64,000 nt of DNA from Thiobacter sp. AK1. GTDB lineage: Bacteria; Pseudomonadota; Gammaproteobacteria; Burkholderiales; Thiobacteraceae. Below, piece after piece: positions 53,653 through 61,667 of this stretch. Made by a program: the position numbers and the translations under genes. The stretch lies in assembly GCF_039822265.1 (NCBI RefSeq), contig NZ_JBAJEX010000009.1:33410-97409 (forward strand), written 5' to 3'. Each line of letters begins with the position of its first letter. Positions within the stretch are counted from its first letter, which is position 1. The notes under the pieces were generated by a model. It saw nothing but the letters and a program-made list of their open reading frames with translations. It was not told the origin of the DNA and ran no database searches.

Positions 53653-53940
53653 TCAGTCTAGTCTTTCGACTGCGTAGGTGATGTAGATCATTCCGGTTGC
53701 GCCCGTGCTCTGCGAGACAGCAACAACACGGTATTTCTTCAGCATCTCTTCGACAGACATCCGCCCGTCGCCCAGGCACTCCGTGTAATGGTTCCTAAAG
53801 AACTCCGAAGACAGAATCTGCGACCGGCAAAGGCTGCGCTTAGCGGATTCTCCCGTTGGCGCCGCAGACTGAGTCTGAGCATAGGCTGATGCCGTGCATA
53901 GCGCGGCAATGAATGCAGCGATCTTGATGGCTTTTCGCAT
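53653..53940 (-). CDS. Small secreted protein between traL and traE
   Basis: 95 residues from ATG 53940 with a signal peptide (MRKAIKIAAFIAALCTASAY). Two cysteines (SLCRSQIL, TECLGDG). Not a standard F-type tra gene; unrecognised. It stops one base before traE begins downstream, so it is in the operon. Confidence 0.6.
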   Translation of the reverse strand: MRKAIKIAAFIAALCTASAYAQTQSAAPTGESAKRSLCRSQILSSEFFRNHYTECLGDGRMSVEEMLKKYRVVAVSQSTGATGMIYITYAVERLD

Positions 53941-53948
53941 GATTTCTC

Positions 53949-54245
53949 CTATCCAAGAAAATACCGTTGATCCGAAGGCGGGGTGACCCGTGGCTTCACG
54001 AACAGACCGCTCGGCAGCCACCAGTAAAGGGCATGGACGGCGAACTTCGGATGCTTGCCGGCTTTCAGGCGGCCGTATTGCCAGGCCGCCAAACCGCCCG
54101 CCGCGATCCCCAGGAGCATGGAGCCAGAAATGACCCCCATGCCGATCAGCATGATGGCGATCACAGCCTGGTCCATTTCCCACCACAGGAATCGCTCCTG
54201 CGCATCCAGCGATTTCGGGATGTATCCGGTTTCGTCGCCGCCCAT
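53949..54245 (-). CDS. traL: TraL, T4SS inner-membrane protein (VirB3-like)
   Basis: 98 residues: YIPKSLDAQERFLWWEMDQA at the N-terminus is the TraL signature, followed by hydrophobic helices (IAIMLIGMGVISGSMLLGIA) and HALYWWLPSGLFV near the end. Needed for pilus assembly. Confidence 0.92.
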   Translation of the reverse strand: MGGDETGYIPKSLDAQERFLWWEMDQAVIAIMLIGMGVISGSMLLGIAAGGLAAWQYGRLKAGKHPKFAVHALYWWLPSGLFVKPRVTPPSDQRYFLG

Positions 54246-54255
54246 GGTTCGATCC

Positions 54256-54543
54256 TTAGATGGTCGCGGTCAGGATGCCGCTGATGATCGTCGGCGTGTA
54301 TTGCAGGAAGATCGCAAAGCCGACGCCCGCCAGGATAGGGATCGGGTTGACTCGGGCGATGGAGAGGATCGCGCCGATACCCACCGCTGCCACGGCAACG
54401 GCACGACCGAAATAACCCGTCACCACGTTGTTGATCCAGGTGTACAGGTTCTGGAACTCCGTGCCGGTCGTGCCCGCAAAGGCGCTTCCCGCAATCAGAA
54501 AGAGAGCGGCCCCGGCGAGAGCGATTTGTGTTTTACGATTCAT
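54256..54543 (-). CDS. traA: TraA, F-type conjugative pilin
   Basis: 95 residues; signal peptide (cleavage near AFAGTTG) leaving about 72 residues with two hydrophobic helices (AVAVAAVGIGAILSIARV, ILAGVGFAIFLQYTPTII) separated by NPIP. Typical F-like pilin layout and position directly upstream of traL. Confidence 0.9.
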   Translation of the reverse strand: MNRKTQIALAGAALFLIAGSAFAGTTGTEFQNLYTWINNVVTGYFGRAVAVAAVGIGAILSIARVNPIPILAGVGFAIFLQYTPTIISGILTATI

Positions 54544-54730
54544 GCTTAGCTCCTTTCGAGTGGTCGATGATGGATTTGATGAGCCAGCCAATGCCTAGCC
54601 CCATTGCGATGCCGCCGATATGGGCTTCGAATCCCTTATCCAGCAGCGATCCCGGGAGCAACGCTCCCATCACAATGAACGCGCCGGCGATCAGCATGTC
54701 CCGGACTGCTTCCTTCGATTTCGGAATCAC
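54533..54730 (-). CDS. Small membrane protein upstream of traA
   Basis: 65 residues with two hydrophobic helices (MLIAGAFIVMGALLPGSLL, GGIAMGLGIGWLIKSIID). Overlaps the traA start by 11 bp and the OmpA-like gene end by 4 bp. Unrecognised; the position suggests a pilin-related role. Confidence 0.6.
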   Translation of the reverse strand: MIPKSKEAVRDMLIAGAFIVMGALLPGSLLDKGFEAHIGGIAMGLGIGWLIKSIIDHSKGAKHES

Positions 54731-55314
54731 TTATTGATCTCCTTCGGGGTGATGAAATGAACTTCCGCGCGCCGGTTGGCGGCGCGGCCTGCATCCGTGT
54801 CGTTCGGCGCCACATAGCAGCACTTGCCTTTGGCCTTAACTTCCATCGGATTCTTGATGCCCAGCGCTTTGAGCTGCGACAGCACGAACGCGGCGCGTTG
54901 GCGCGCGAGTCGATCGTTGTACCGTTCGCTCCCCAAGTCGTCGGTATACGCCTTGATAAGTAGGCTGTCTGATGGCGCTACCTGACGCTCGACGGTTTCC
55001 AGCGCGTGCTTCCAGTCACCCACCGGGACCGCTTTTGCGAAGTCAAAATGCACTACGACCGGTTCACGAACCGTGACGGTTTGTTTTGGCGGTTCGATGG
55101 GTTTGATCGCGACCTGCGCTTGCGGTGGCGTAATCACGACCGTCTTGGGCGTCGGCTTGGGGCACTCATCTTCGTTGCATACCCGCCAGTCCCGCTTGAT
55201 CCATCCGACATTCACCCTCTGGGGTGGCTCATCTTCCTGGCGCGGCTGCGACATGCTCACACAACCCGCCAGAAACGCCGGGGCCACCAAACATGCAGCC
55301 AGCGCACGCTTCAC
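54727..55314 (-). CDS. OmpA-like (peptidoglycan-binding) lipoprotein
   Basis: 195 residues from GTG 55314 with a lipobox LAGC. Body: TTVHFDFAKAVPVG-like segment, then an OmpA C-terminal domain (LLIKAYTDDLGSERYNDRLA, RQRAAFVLSQLKALGI, DAGRAANRRAEVHF). It anchors to peptidoglycan. It follows the transglycosylase with a 4-bp overlap. Confidence 0.87.
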   Translation of the reverse strand: MKRALAACLVAPAFLAGCVSMSQPRQEDEPPQRVNVGWIKRDWRVCNEDECPKPTPKTVVITPPQAQVAIKPIEPPKQTVTVREPVVVHFDFAKAVPVGDWKHALETVERQVAPSDSLLIKAYTDDLGSERYNDRLARQRAAFVLSQLKALGIKNPMEVKAKGKCCYVAPNDTDAGRAANRRAEVHFITPKEINK

Positions 55315-55757
55315 AGCGCTCCCCCCTTCTTCATCATCGCTGCGACCTTTCTGGCATACGCCATCCTTTTGCTTGGGCTGCTGGCGTTGTAAGCGCCGAT
55401 GGCATCCCAGCCGTATCCGAGCCGATGGATGTTCTGGGCCAGAATCCATGCCCCGACGTAGGTGTTGGTACAAGCGTCGAACAGATTCCGCTCGGTAATG
55501 CCATACCTCTGAAGCACTGGTAACCAGCGGCTATTGATCTGCATGTGGCCGATGTCGTAGCTGCCATCGGCGTTGCGGCTGACCGCATTCGGGTTTCCGC
55601 CAGACTCCACACGGGAGATCGCCATGAGCAGCGATGGGGGGACCCGGTAACGGGCCGCTGCGTCGTTAAAGCACGCCGCAAAGCTTTTGCTTGCCAGCAG
55701 CAGCGCGATCAGTAAGCCGATGACGGCAGTTGTGAGGATTTGCCATTTGCGATCCAT
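55311..55757 (-). CDS. Lytic transglycosylase (SLT) of the T4SS
   Basis: 148 residues, signal peptide (cleavage near SFAACF), then the SLT fold with catalytic Glu in ISRVESGGNPNAVS and the motifs GSYDIGHMQINSRW and IGAYNASSPSK. VirB1-like enzyme that opens the wall for pilus assembly. First gene of the long tra operon, 39 bp downstream of an activator box. Confidence 0.93.
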   Translation of the reverse strand: MDRKWQILTTAVIGLLIALLLASKSFAACFNDAAARYRVPPSLLMAISRVESGGNPNAVSRNADGSYDIGHMQINSRWLPVLQRYGITERNLFDACTNTYVGAWILAQNIHRLGYGWDAIGAYNASSPSKRMAYARKVAAMMKKGGAL

Positions 55758-55795
55758 GTCGCCCAGTGTATCGATTTGGGTCGCGACAAATGCAG

Positions 55796-55825
55796 GAAAA
55801 AGCGCACAGATTTAACCTATTTTGC
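55796..55825 (-). promoter_or_regulatory. Candidate activator box upstream of the T4SS operon
   Basis: On the gene strand GCAAAATAGGTTAAATCT precedes GTGCGCTTTTTC, 39 bp from the slt start. Same distance as at the TraF-like peptidase gene. The AAATAGG block resembles an FlhDC half-site. It overlaps the 3' end of the gene upstream. Confidence 0.6.
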
Positions 55826-56203
55826 GCTTGCGCGCGCGGCGCGAGACGGCAAGGCGCAGGACACCTTGCCTGTGGCAGGGTCAATAAGCTTGTCCCAGTA
55901 GCACTCGTCCGGCAATGTGTTGTAGAACGCCTTCTTGGGCGCCGTCTGCTCTTCGGGCGCGGCCGTGTCGCGCGCCTGGCCTGTGGTTGCCAGCGCAGGC
56001 GCCGCCGATTGCGCCGCGTCAGCGGCTTTATCGATCCCGGAAGCCGCTTCCTTGCCTCCCGGCAATCCGCTTTGCCTGAGCGTTGCCGCAAAATCACGGA
56101 TCGAGGATGTCAACGTCTGTATGGTTTGGTTGTCCAGCAGATTCGATGCTGCCAACCCGATGCCCGCGGCAAGTAGACCGAGTTGCAGGACCAGGCGCAG
56201 CAT
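55817..56203 (-). CDS. Hypothetical exported/anchored protein
   Basis: 128 residues with a hydrophobic N-terminus (LVLQLGLLAAGIGLAASNLL), an Ala-rich linker and the segment LPDECYWDKLIDPATGKVSC with two cysteines. Unrecognised. Last gene of the traD operon, just ahead of the next activator box. Confidence 0.55.
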   Translation of the reverse strand: MLRLVLQLGLLAAGIGLAASNLLDNQTIQTLTSSIRDFAATLRQSGLPGGKEAASGIDKAADAAQSAAPALATTGQARDTAAPEEQTAPKKAFYNTLPDECYWDKLIDPATGKVSCALPSRAARASAK

Positions 56204-56206
56204 CGC

Positions 56207-56713
56207 TTAGCGCCCTGCCGTTCGCATGCCGTGAACAATGACCCATCCGTACATGACAAATGCCAGAAGGTACTCACGGAAATCGCCGGTAAAAAGCCGC
56301 AACGGCGCAACGAAGCGCCGTTTGCTCGGCCACAACAGGGGAACGCCCGAGTTCGTCATCCAGTCTCCGGCCAGATGGGATAGGTAGCCAACGGCAATGC
56401 CGACAACAAACGGCACGGAATAGCCCGGATGCCAAGCGAGATGGTGTAGCGAATACCAAGCCAGCGCAGACATGCCGACCACCGCGAGCAGGCTGTGCGT
56501 GATGCCTCGATGCCCAAACACGGCGGAGAGCATCATCGAAATCGGCAGCACCCGACGCCCGAAGGCGCTCCCGGGATGATCAATGTCCGGCAACATGCTA
56601 CCCAGAACGCCACCGCCCAGCATCAACAATGTCTGCGGTGCAGGCGCGTTGAGCCAGTCCGCGGCCAGTAGCGCGGATGCGCTGCCTGCGGCGATGTGCG
56701 TAAAAGCCATCAT
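56207..56713 (-). CDS. YdjM/YbcI-like membrane-bound metal-dependent hydrolase (DUF457)
   Basis: 168 residues with the DUF457 signatures FTHIAAGSASALL, GSMLPDIDHPGS, GHRGITHSLLAV and GYLSHLAGDWMTNSG, giving the conserved His/Asp metal ligands, plus several hydrophobic helices. The E. coli member is induced in the SOS response. Function unclear. Its start overlaps the EAL gene end by 4 bp. Confidence 0.85.
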   Translation of the reverse strand: MMAFTHIAAGSASALLAADWLNAPAPQTLLMLGGGVLGSMLPDIDHPGSAFGRRVLPISMMLSAVFGHRGITHSLLAVVGMSALAWYSLHHLAWHPGYSVPFVVGIAVGYLSHLAGDWMTNSGVPLLWPSKRRFVAPLRLFTGDFREYLLAFVMYGWVIVHGMRTAGR

Positions 56714-57366
56714 GAGCTGCTCGACGCGAGCTTAGCCAGAGAAGCGTGCGCGTCCATCCAGTTTCCGGCATGGGCTTGCGCTTGCCGATCGCACCAGAAT
56801 CCCTGGATTTCTCTCGCGCCAAGCTTTCGCGCCAACTCTGCATGGCGGCCCGTTTCGATGCGCTCGGCGATGACGGGTGTGCCCTTCACCGCGTTACGGA
56901 TTTCGGCCAGCGCGTCCCTGTTCTCGACTTTGATGATGTCCGGCCGCAATGTCTTGATGAGTTCTCGTTCCAATGCGGTCGGCGTCACATCGTCCATTGC
57001 AATGAGTCCTCCCCTGCTGCGTATCTTGGCGGCAGCCTCTGCAATCCAGGAATGGATGTCACTCTTCCCGAATATTTCGTGCCGCTCCACCAGTTCGATC
57101 ACGATTCCTGATCTGATCCTTTCGCAGATCAACAGCGGCGCCAGAACGAACGTCGAATATTCCATGTTGCAGTGAATGCGAAGACCTGTGCGTTCAACCA
57201 AGTCAACCGCATATTCGAGGCTTGCCAGGTCTACGCGAATCATTTCCGCCTCGTCATAGAAGACCAAAGGCATAGAACTCAGAACCTCCAGTGCGGTGAC
57301 CGCCAATGTCGCGGCGTCAAGGATCGGTTGAGCTCGGTATCTACGCATGCACGCGCTCTCTACCAT
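56710..57366 (-). CDS. EAL-domain protein (c-di-GMP phosphodiesterase, likely)
   Basis: 218 residues, a stand-alone EAL domain with no sensor part. The motif reads E-V-L (Glu27); other positions used for catalysis or metal binding in the family appear kept: Asn67, Glu91 (IELVER), Asp125-Asp126 (AMDDVTPT), Lys146 (IIKVEN), Glu168 (AERIET) and Gln188 (QGFW). Loop 6, normally DDFGTG, is altered to DDVTPT, so activity is uncertain. It lies in the conjugation operon between DUF4400 and DUF457 genes. Confidence 0.8.
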   Translation of the reverse strand: MVESACMRRYRAQPILDAATLAVTALEVLSSMPLVFYDEAEMIRVDLASLEYAVDLVERTGLRIHCNMEYSTFVLAPLLICERIRSGIVIELVERHEIFGKSDIHSWIAEAAAKIRSRGGLIAMDDVTPTALERELIKTLRPDIIKVENRDALAEIRNAVKGTPVIAERIETGRHAELARKLGAREIQGFWCDRQAQAHAGNWMDAHASLAKLASSSS

Positions 57367-57370
57367 AGAA

Positions 57371-57967
57371 TCACAATCGCTTCTGCAAATTTCCTACCCA
57401 TAGCCAGAGCGACAGCGCCATGAAGCACACCACGGCAGGCGCTGCTAGGATCGGCATAGGAATCGGCAGAAAGAGCCAAAGAACCATCGCGATGCTGACC
57501 AGACGAAAGAAGTGAACCCCGATCTTGTGGCGAATCGGGCTTTGGGAGATGAAGGCTGTCTTCCGAATTTCGCGCACATAGAAGCCATCGACCGATGCCG
57601 CCAGAATCAGCGGTATGCCAAGAAGCGCCCACATCATGAGCGCATAGGTGCGATAGACCACCACATTCGCCCAGAGCAGGCTTGCGCAGATTCGATCCGT
57701 CAGCCATTTCTCGATCTGGCTGCCGCCGAGATCATTTACCGCTTTGTGGGCCTGTCTTGCAGTGTCAGCCATGACCCCTGCGGCCTGCGACATGATCCAC
57801 CGGCTGGTGGCTCCACCGGCCCATGCTGCCATCTGGCGCTTTTCTGTCAGCCATGTCTCTTCCATCGCCCTCGATGGAATCAAAGCCCACGCCGCAACGA
57901 ATCCAACGAGCAGAATGGTGGCGATGAATCCGCCCCAAGTGCCCTGTTTTCTTGTTTCCTGACGCAT
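57371..57967 (-). CDS. DUF4400 membrane protein of the traD operon
   Basis: 198 residues with about four transmembrane helices (FIATILLVGFVAAWALI, ALMMWALLGIPLILAAS, VSIAMVLWLFLPIPMPIL, VVCFMALSLWLWVG). The DUF4400 family is found next to traD in SXT/IncC-like elements. Function unknown. Two bases separate it from the nuclease gene upstream. Confidence 0.75.
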   Translation of the reverse strand: MRQETRKQGTWGGFIATILLVGFVAAWALIPSRAMEETWLTEKRQMAAWAGGATSRWIMSQAAGVMADTARQAHKAVNDLGGSQIEKWLTDRICASLLWANVVVYRTYALMMWALLGIPLILAASVDGFYVREIRKTAFISQSPIRHKIGVHFFRLVSIAMVLWLFLPIPMPILAAPAVVCFMALSLWLWVGNLQKRL

Positions 57968-57969
57968 GA

Positions 57970-58491
57970 TCAGTAGCGTTCGCTATGTGTCTGATGCTTT
58001 ATCCAGTTGGCAGCAAAGACGTTTGCCAGCCCAGGATTGCCGCGCAACACGATGACGTTTTCGGCATTCTTCTCTTCTGCCGCCTTCGTAAAATTGAAAC
58101 TCCCCGTGATCACCGTATCGCCATCGATCACCATCACCTTGTTGTGCGCGATGGCGTGTTGCTGGTCTATCCAGGTGGGGATGCCGTGATGGGAGAGGTA
58201 GGTCGCGACGGTATAGCGCTCCGATTTCTGGCTCTTGTCGAGAAGCACGCGCACGTCCACACCGCGCTCTTTGGCTTGCGCCAGCGCCTGAGCTATGGGC
58301 GCAGACGTGAAGCTGTATGCTTGCACCAGGATGGATTTCTTCGCGTCAGCGATCGTTTTCACCACCAGGGCTGTAGCGCCGCCGTTTGGCGAGAACGCCA
58401 CCTCGATTGTTCCTTTTGCGGGAATCGTCGAACTTGCGGCGGCCGCATGAGCAGCACAAAGGAGCGAAAGGGCCAGCAAGAATCGCCGCAT
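57970..58491 (-). CDS. Periplasmic PLD-family endonuclease (Nuc-like)
   Basis: 173 residues, signal peptide (cleavage near AAAASS), and one HKD motif (HNKVMVIDGDTVITGSFNFT) of the phospholipase D superfamily, as in the Nuc endonuclease of pKM101. Acts as a dimer. Its role in conjugative elements is not established. Confidence 0.9.
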   Translation of the reverse strand: MRRFLLALSLLCAAHAAAASSTIPAKGTIEVAFSPNGGATALVVKTIADAKKSILVQAYSFTSAPIAQALAQAKERGVDVRVLLDKSQKSERYTVATYLSHHGIPTWIDQQHAIAHNKVMVIDGDTVITGSFNFTKAAEEKNAENVIVLRGNPGLANVFAANWIKHQTHSERY

Positions 58492-58500
58492 GCGCGCCCT

Positions 58501-60291
58501 TTACACCAAAATCGGAATCCGCCCTTTGATCGTCCTGCCGCCGGACAATCGGGCGAAGAAATGCAGCGGTGGAAGCTCGCTGAGGATGGCGGGAGGTATC
58601 AAGTCTGCCTCTTCCTCGGTCGCTTGCTCTTGGTAGGAGGCGCTGTAGGCATCGTGGATGTTGGAATCGACGTTGTGCCCATAGCGGATCATCATGGTGC
58701 GCGCCTTGATCTTCGGAATGCCGTCCGCGATGTACTTTTGCGTTTCCGCGTCCTGCACACGCAGGGTGATCTTGTTGTTGGTGTTGGCGAGCACCTGGCG
58801 GGCCTTGTTCTCGTCACCCAGACGGGAGGCGAAGTCAGCGAATGTCTGGGTTGCAATGGTCATTCGGAATCCTGCGCCGCGCCCTTTGTTCAGGAGCTGG
58901 ATGGTCGGGTTGTTGATGACCTCCGCCGCCTCGTCCACGAACACGTTGATCGGTTTGATCGAGTCTATGCCGTAGTTGTACCGATCGCCGGCCACGGCAG
59001 TCAGGTCAGCAAGCAGGATGGAGCCGATGGCGCTCCCCACTGTGGCATCGGCCAGAGAGTCGAGGCCCACATACATCACCTTGTCGGCCCGGATGATTCG
59101 AGCCATGTCCGTTACCAGCTTGTCGTGACCCGCTTCGAAATCCGGTGACAGGAGATCTGTCAGCGGGTCGCTGGTGAGCATCGACAGGATCGGAATGAGC
59201 GACGCCACCATCTTCTGGAAGTGTTCCCGGTTGTGCTCGTAGGTGGAAATCAGGCCGTCCAGATCGACGGATTGGGCGTCATGGATTACAACCTGCTTGT
59301 AGAAGCTGATGTAGGCCAGTAGTTGATTGCCCTTGTACTGCTTCACGAAGGAGCTTATCCGGGTCTCCCAATCCTGAACGTGGTGTTTGAAGTGGATTCG
59401 CAGCGCTTTGAGCAACAGGTCGTCCGGTCCGCCTTCGATGTAGCGCCGTAACTGCACCAGGTTCGGCCGCTGCCCTGTGGCGATCAGGCCATTCACGATG
59501 TCGTTGAGCACCTTCCAGCCGAAGGCTGTGAACGGGTCCGCGCCCGTCTCGGATGGAATCAGCGCAGCGATCCGGCTTGCGAGTTCCGTTTTGCGGTTCC
59601 AGTTGCGTAGCGGGTCGATGCAGGCGGACTTTTCGGGATGGGCGGGGTGGAAATAGACGAACCGCTCCGGTTGCCCGAGCGCCTCACAGACCTTGCGGGC
59701 ATTCGAGGCCAAGCCGTGGTCGCCCTTGGGGTCGATGATGATGACCGGTTCTTGACGGACAATGGCTTGGGCGATCAGGAGGTCGAACAGGCGCGTCTTC
59801 CCCACACCTGTCGATCCGACGATCAGGGTGTGCCCTTCAAGCAAGCCGAGATCGGCATAGACATCCTCTTCCCTGGATAGCCCATGAAGCCAGTGGGCTC
59901 CATCCTTGATGAATTCTTTGCCGAAGGTTTCGGCCACGCCTTTCCCAATCAGAGCGTGCATCTTTCGCGCCTCGATGTCCGTCCAGACAAACCCCTTGCC
60001 CAACCAGAACTGGCCTGGCTTTTGTTTCGAGATCAGGTCTTGTGGCGTGACGAACTCCTTTCGGGTTTTATCCAGGGCTCGCGTCCTCGCCTGGCTTCGA
60101 CCCCAAGCCTGGATCGATCGCCAGGCAGCCAATGACAGACATGCGAGCGATGCCGCAACACCTGCCTTGGTCGGGACCGGCAATGTGGCCGTCACGGCCA
60201 GCGTCATGGCGGATGCTGACAACCAGGTGAGCGCCATGGGCCACTCATGCACCTTGCGCCAGGGTTCCTCGAAATCCACGGATTCGAACAT
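58501..60291 (-). CDS. traD: TraD, type IV coupling protein
   Basis: 596 residues: two N-terminal transmembrane helices (LTWLSASAMTLAVTATLPV and following), Walker A LIVGSTGVGKTRLFDLLIAQ (about residue 160), Walker B NVFVDEAAEVINN, and the motif MTIATQTFADF with RVQDAETQKYIAD. It delivers the relaxosome to the T4SS. Standard SXT-type TraD length. It ends 10 bp before the nuclease gene. Confidence 0.95.
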   Translation of the reverse strand: MFESVDFEEPWRKVHEWPMALTWLSASAMTLAVTATLPVPTKAGVAASLACLSLAAWRSIQAWGRSQARTRALDKTRKEFVTPQDLISKQKPGQFWLGKGFVWTDIEARKMHALIGKGVAETFGKEFIKDGAHWLHGLSREEDVYADLGLLEGHTLIVGSTGVGKTRLFDLLIAQAIVRQEPVIIIDPKGDHGLASNARKVCEALGQPERFVYFHPAHPEKSACIDPLRNWNRKTELASRIAALIPSETGADPFTAFGWKVLNDIVNGLIATGQRPNLVQLRRYIEGGPDDLLLKALRIHFKHHVQDWETRISSFVKQYKGNQLLAYISFYKQVVIHDAQSVDLDGLISTYEHNREHFQKMVASLIPILSMLTSDPLTDLLSPDFEAGHDKLVTDMARIIRADKVMYVGLDSLADATVGSAIGSILLADLTAVAGDRYNYGIDSIKPINVFVDEAAEVINNPTIQLLNKGRGAGFRMTIATQTFADFASRLGDENKARQVLANTNNKITLRVQDAETQKYIADGIPKIKARTMMIRYGHNVDSNIHDAYSASYQEQATEEEADLIPPAILSELPPLHFFARLSGGRTIKGRIPILV

Positions 60292-60294
60292 GCG

Positions 60295-60633
60295 TTACCT
60301 TGCCTGCTGGCGATAGAGTTGTCTGAGTTCCTGAAGCTGCGGTTCTGCCCGTTGATGATTGGCGCGCGTCCGCTCGGCGATCATTCGTCGAGCATGTTCT
60401 TCGCGGGCTTGGCACCGCTGCTGTTCTTCTGGCGTCTTCCCAGGCCGATTGCAGGCGTAGGCGTCCTGAAGCAGCCTGTCTCGCTCCTGATCCGAGAAGG
60501 TGGCGCGCTGTCTAGGCGGGTGGCCCTGATCCTGGAAGAAGAAGCTGCCATCCGCATGGGCTGCTCCCACGCCAACCAAAGCGAGCACGGCAAGCCAGCC
60601 GAGCGCCTTGGCAAAGTCGGATACAATCGGCAT
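60295..60633 (-). CDS. Hypothetical secreted protein upstream of traD
   Basis: 112 residues with a signal peptide (cleavage near AAHADG) and a charged, helical body (ERDRLLQDAYACNRPGKTPE, EQQRCQAREEHARRMIAERT). Three bases from traD. Unrecognised; its two cysteines may form a disulfide. Confidence 0.6.
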   Translation of the reverse strand: MPIVSDFAKALGWLAVLALVGVGAAHADGSFFFQDQGHPPRQRATFSDQERDRLLQDAYACNRPGKTPEEQQRCQAREEHARRMIAERTRANHQRAEPQLQELRQLYRQQAR

Positions 60634-60654
60634 GGCCTGCTGCCCTTCGTCTAG

Positions 60655-61032
60655 TTACACCCCTGCCACGGAGAAGACTTCCCGTGCCTTTTCCGTAAGC
60701 CGATCGACATCCAGCCGATACGAATCCGATTCGTCGTCCTTGTTCTCTGCCAACACTCTCGCAAGCCCGCGTTTGACCGCCTCGTAGCGTAGATATGGCC
60801 TGGATACCAACACTCGGATGATGTCTGGTAGGCCGTAACGCTTGACGTTGTGGCGCCAGGCAGTGACGTATTTCGCCGGATGGCGAGTGGCGGCCAGCCG
60901 TATCGTTTCGTTCGCGAGTTCCAGAACCAGGACATAACCCCCTTGGCTCGCAGGTGCGACTGTCAGGTCAACGTATTCCGGCTTGCCGTCATACAGCCAG
61001 ACCGGATGTAGATTTTTCTTGGCAGTTTCCAT
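60655..61032 (-). CDS. Hypothetical protein, first gene of the traD operon
   Basis: 125 residues from ATG 61032 (METAKKNLHPVWLYDGKPEY). Basic and soluble, with segments LVLELANETIRLAATRHPAK and GLPDIIRVLVSRPYLRYEAVKRG (in parts). No family recognised. The frame is open upstream for 47 codons but that part spans the activator box, so the internal start is preferred. Confidence 0.55.
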   Translation of the reverse strand: METAKKNLHPVWLYDGKPEYVDLTVAPASQGGYVLVLELANETIRLAATRHPAKYVTAWRHNVKRYGLPDIIRVLVSRPYLRYEAVKRGLARVLAENKDDESDSYRLDVDRLTEKAREVFSVAGV

Positions 61033-61096
61033 GTTTCCAAATTTCACCACTGGGTGTAGATGGTGGCCGACGTGGAAAGGATAGCGCTGCGCCTGT

Positions 61097-61315
61097 TCAG
61101 AACGCGGGCAAAAAGCGCACCAAACCTGCTTGTTTAGCTTCATTGGCGCGAATGTCGGAAAAAACACCCTCACCGCTCAAGGTTTGAGCAAGGTCTTTAG
61201 CGCCAGGCAACCGCGCGACCAGCGCAACCGTTACCTTGCCCTGCCCCGCGGTCTCCAGTACACCGGCAGCCAGAGCGCGAAGCAGAAGCTCCGACAGGTC
61301 TCCGGCAATCTGCAT
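61097..61315 (-). CDS. Possible small protein of unknown function
   Basis: A 72-codon frame (MQIAGDLSELLLRALAAGVL ...) with reasonable amino-acid composition, but its last codons lie on the activator box and there is no clear Shine-Dalgarno. It may be a real small gene next to the origin or only an open frame. Confidence 0.3.
   Translation of the reverse strand: MQIAGDLSELLLRALAAGVLETAGQGKVTVALVARLPGAKDLAQTLSGEGVFSDIRANEAKQAGLVRFLPAF
61109..61138 (-). promoter_or_regulatory. Candidate activator box upstream of the traD operon
   Basis: On the gene strand GCTAAACAAGCAGGTTTG precedes GTGCGCTTTTTG, 77 bp before the first gene of the traD operon. Matches the boxes at the TraF-like peptidase, slt, KilA-N and trfA genes. 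Confidence 0.6.
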
Positions 61316-61396
61316 GACCAGCAAGAGAGTCTCTTCTGCGCATACCTGAATCCGCCTATATAGATTAAAAAAAGATTAAAGAAAGATTAGGGCAAT

Positions 61397-61667
61397 TGTG
61401 GATAACTTTTGTTTGCATTCTTTTTCAATGACTTGGACAAGTTTTCCACAGGCGCGACCATACCCGCTGCCCCGATAGTTTCCTACCCGCTGCCCCGATA
61501 GTTTCCTACCCGCTGCCCCGATACCGCCTACCCGCTACCCCGATAGTTTCCACCCAAAACCTACCCGCTGCCCCGATACCGCCTACCCGCTACCCCGATA
61601 GTTGCATTCATGATTATTCGAAATCTGTGGATAACTCGCGATTTTAGGCCTACCCGCTACCCCGATA
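61397..61667. other. Putative origin of vegetative replication (oriV)
   Basis: The region has an AT-rich stretch (about 61355-61445) next to a DnaA-box match TGTGGATAA (61397-61405), seven iterons (61461-61667), and a second TGTGGATAA (61626-61634). This is the layout of iteron-controlled plasmid origins, here directly downstream of the trfA-like gene. The AT-rich part is a likely DNA-unwinding element. Replication ability is inferred. Confidence 0.8.
61461..61667 (+). repeat. Seven 17-bp iterons
   Basis: TACCCGCT(G/A)CCCCGATA starts at 61461, 61484, 61507, 61529, 61562, 61584 and 61651. Start-to-start spacing is 23, 23, 22, 33, 22 and 67 bp, so most sit on the same helix face. Position 9 is G in copies 1, 2, 3 and 5 and A in 4, 6 and 7. 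The last copy overlaps the trfA stop codon. Confidence 0.92.

Noticed and set aside
61461..61667. Repeat array that could be mistaken for CRISPR
   Set aside because: Repeats are 17 bp with gaps of only 5-6 bp (or 16 and 50), no unique spacers and no cas genes; they sit by trfA and DnaA boxes, so they are iterons.
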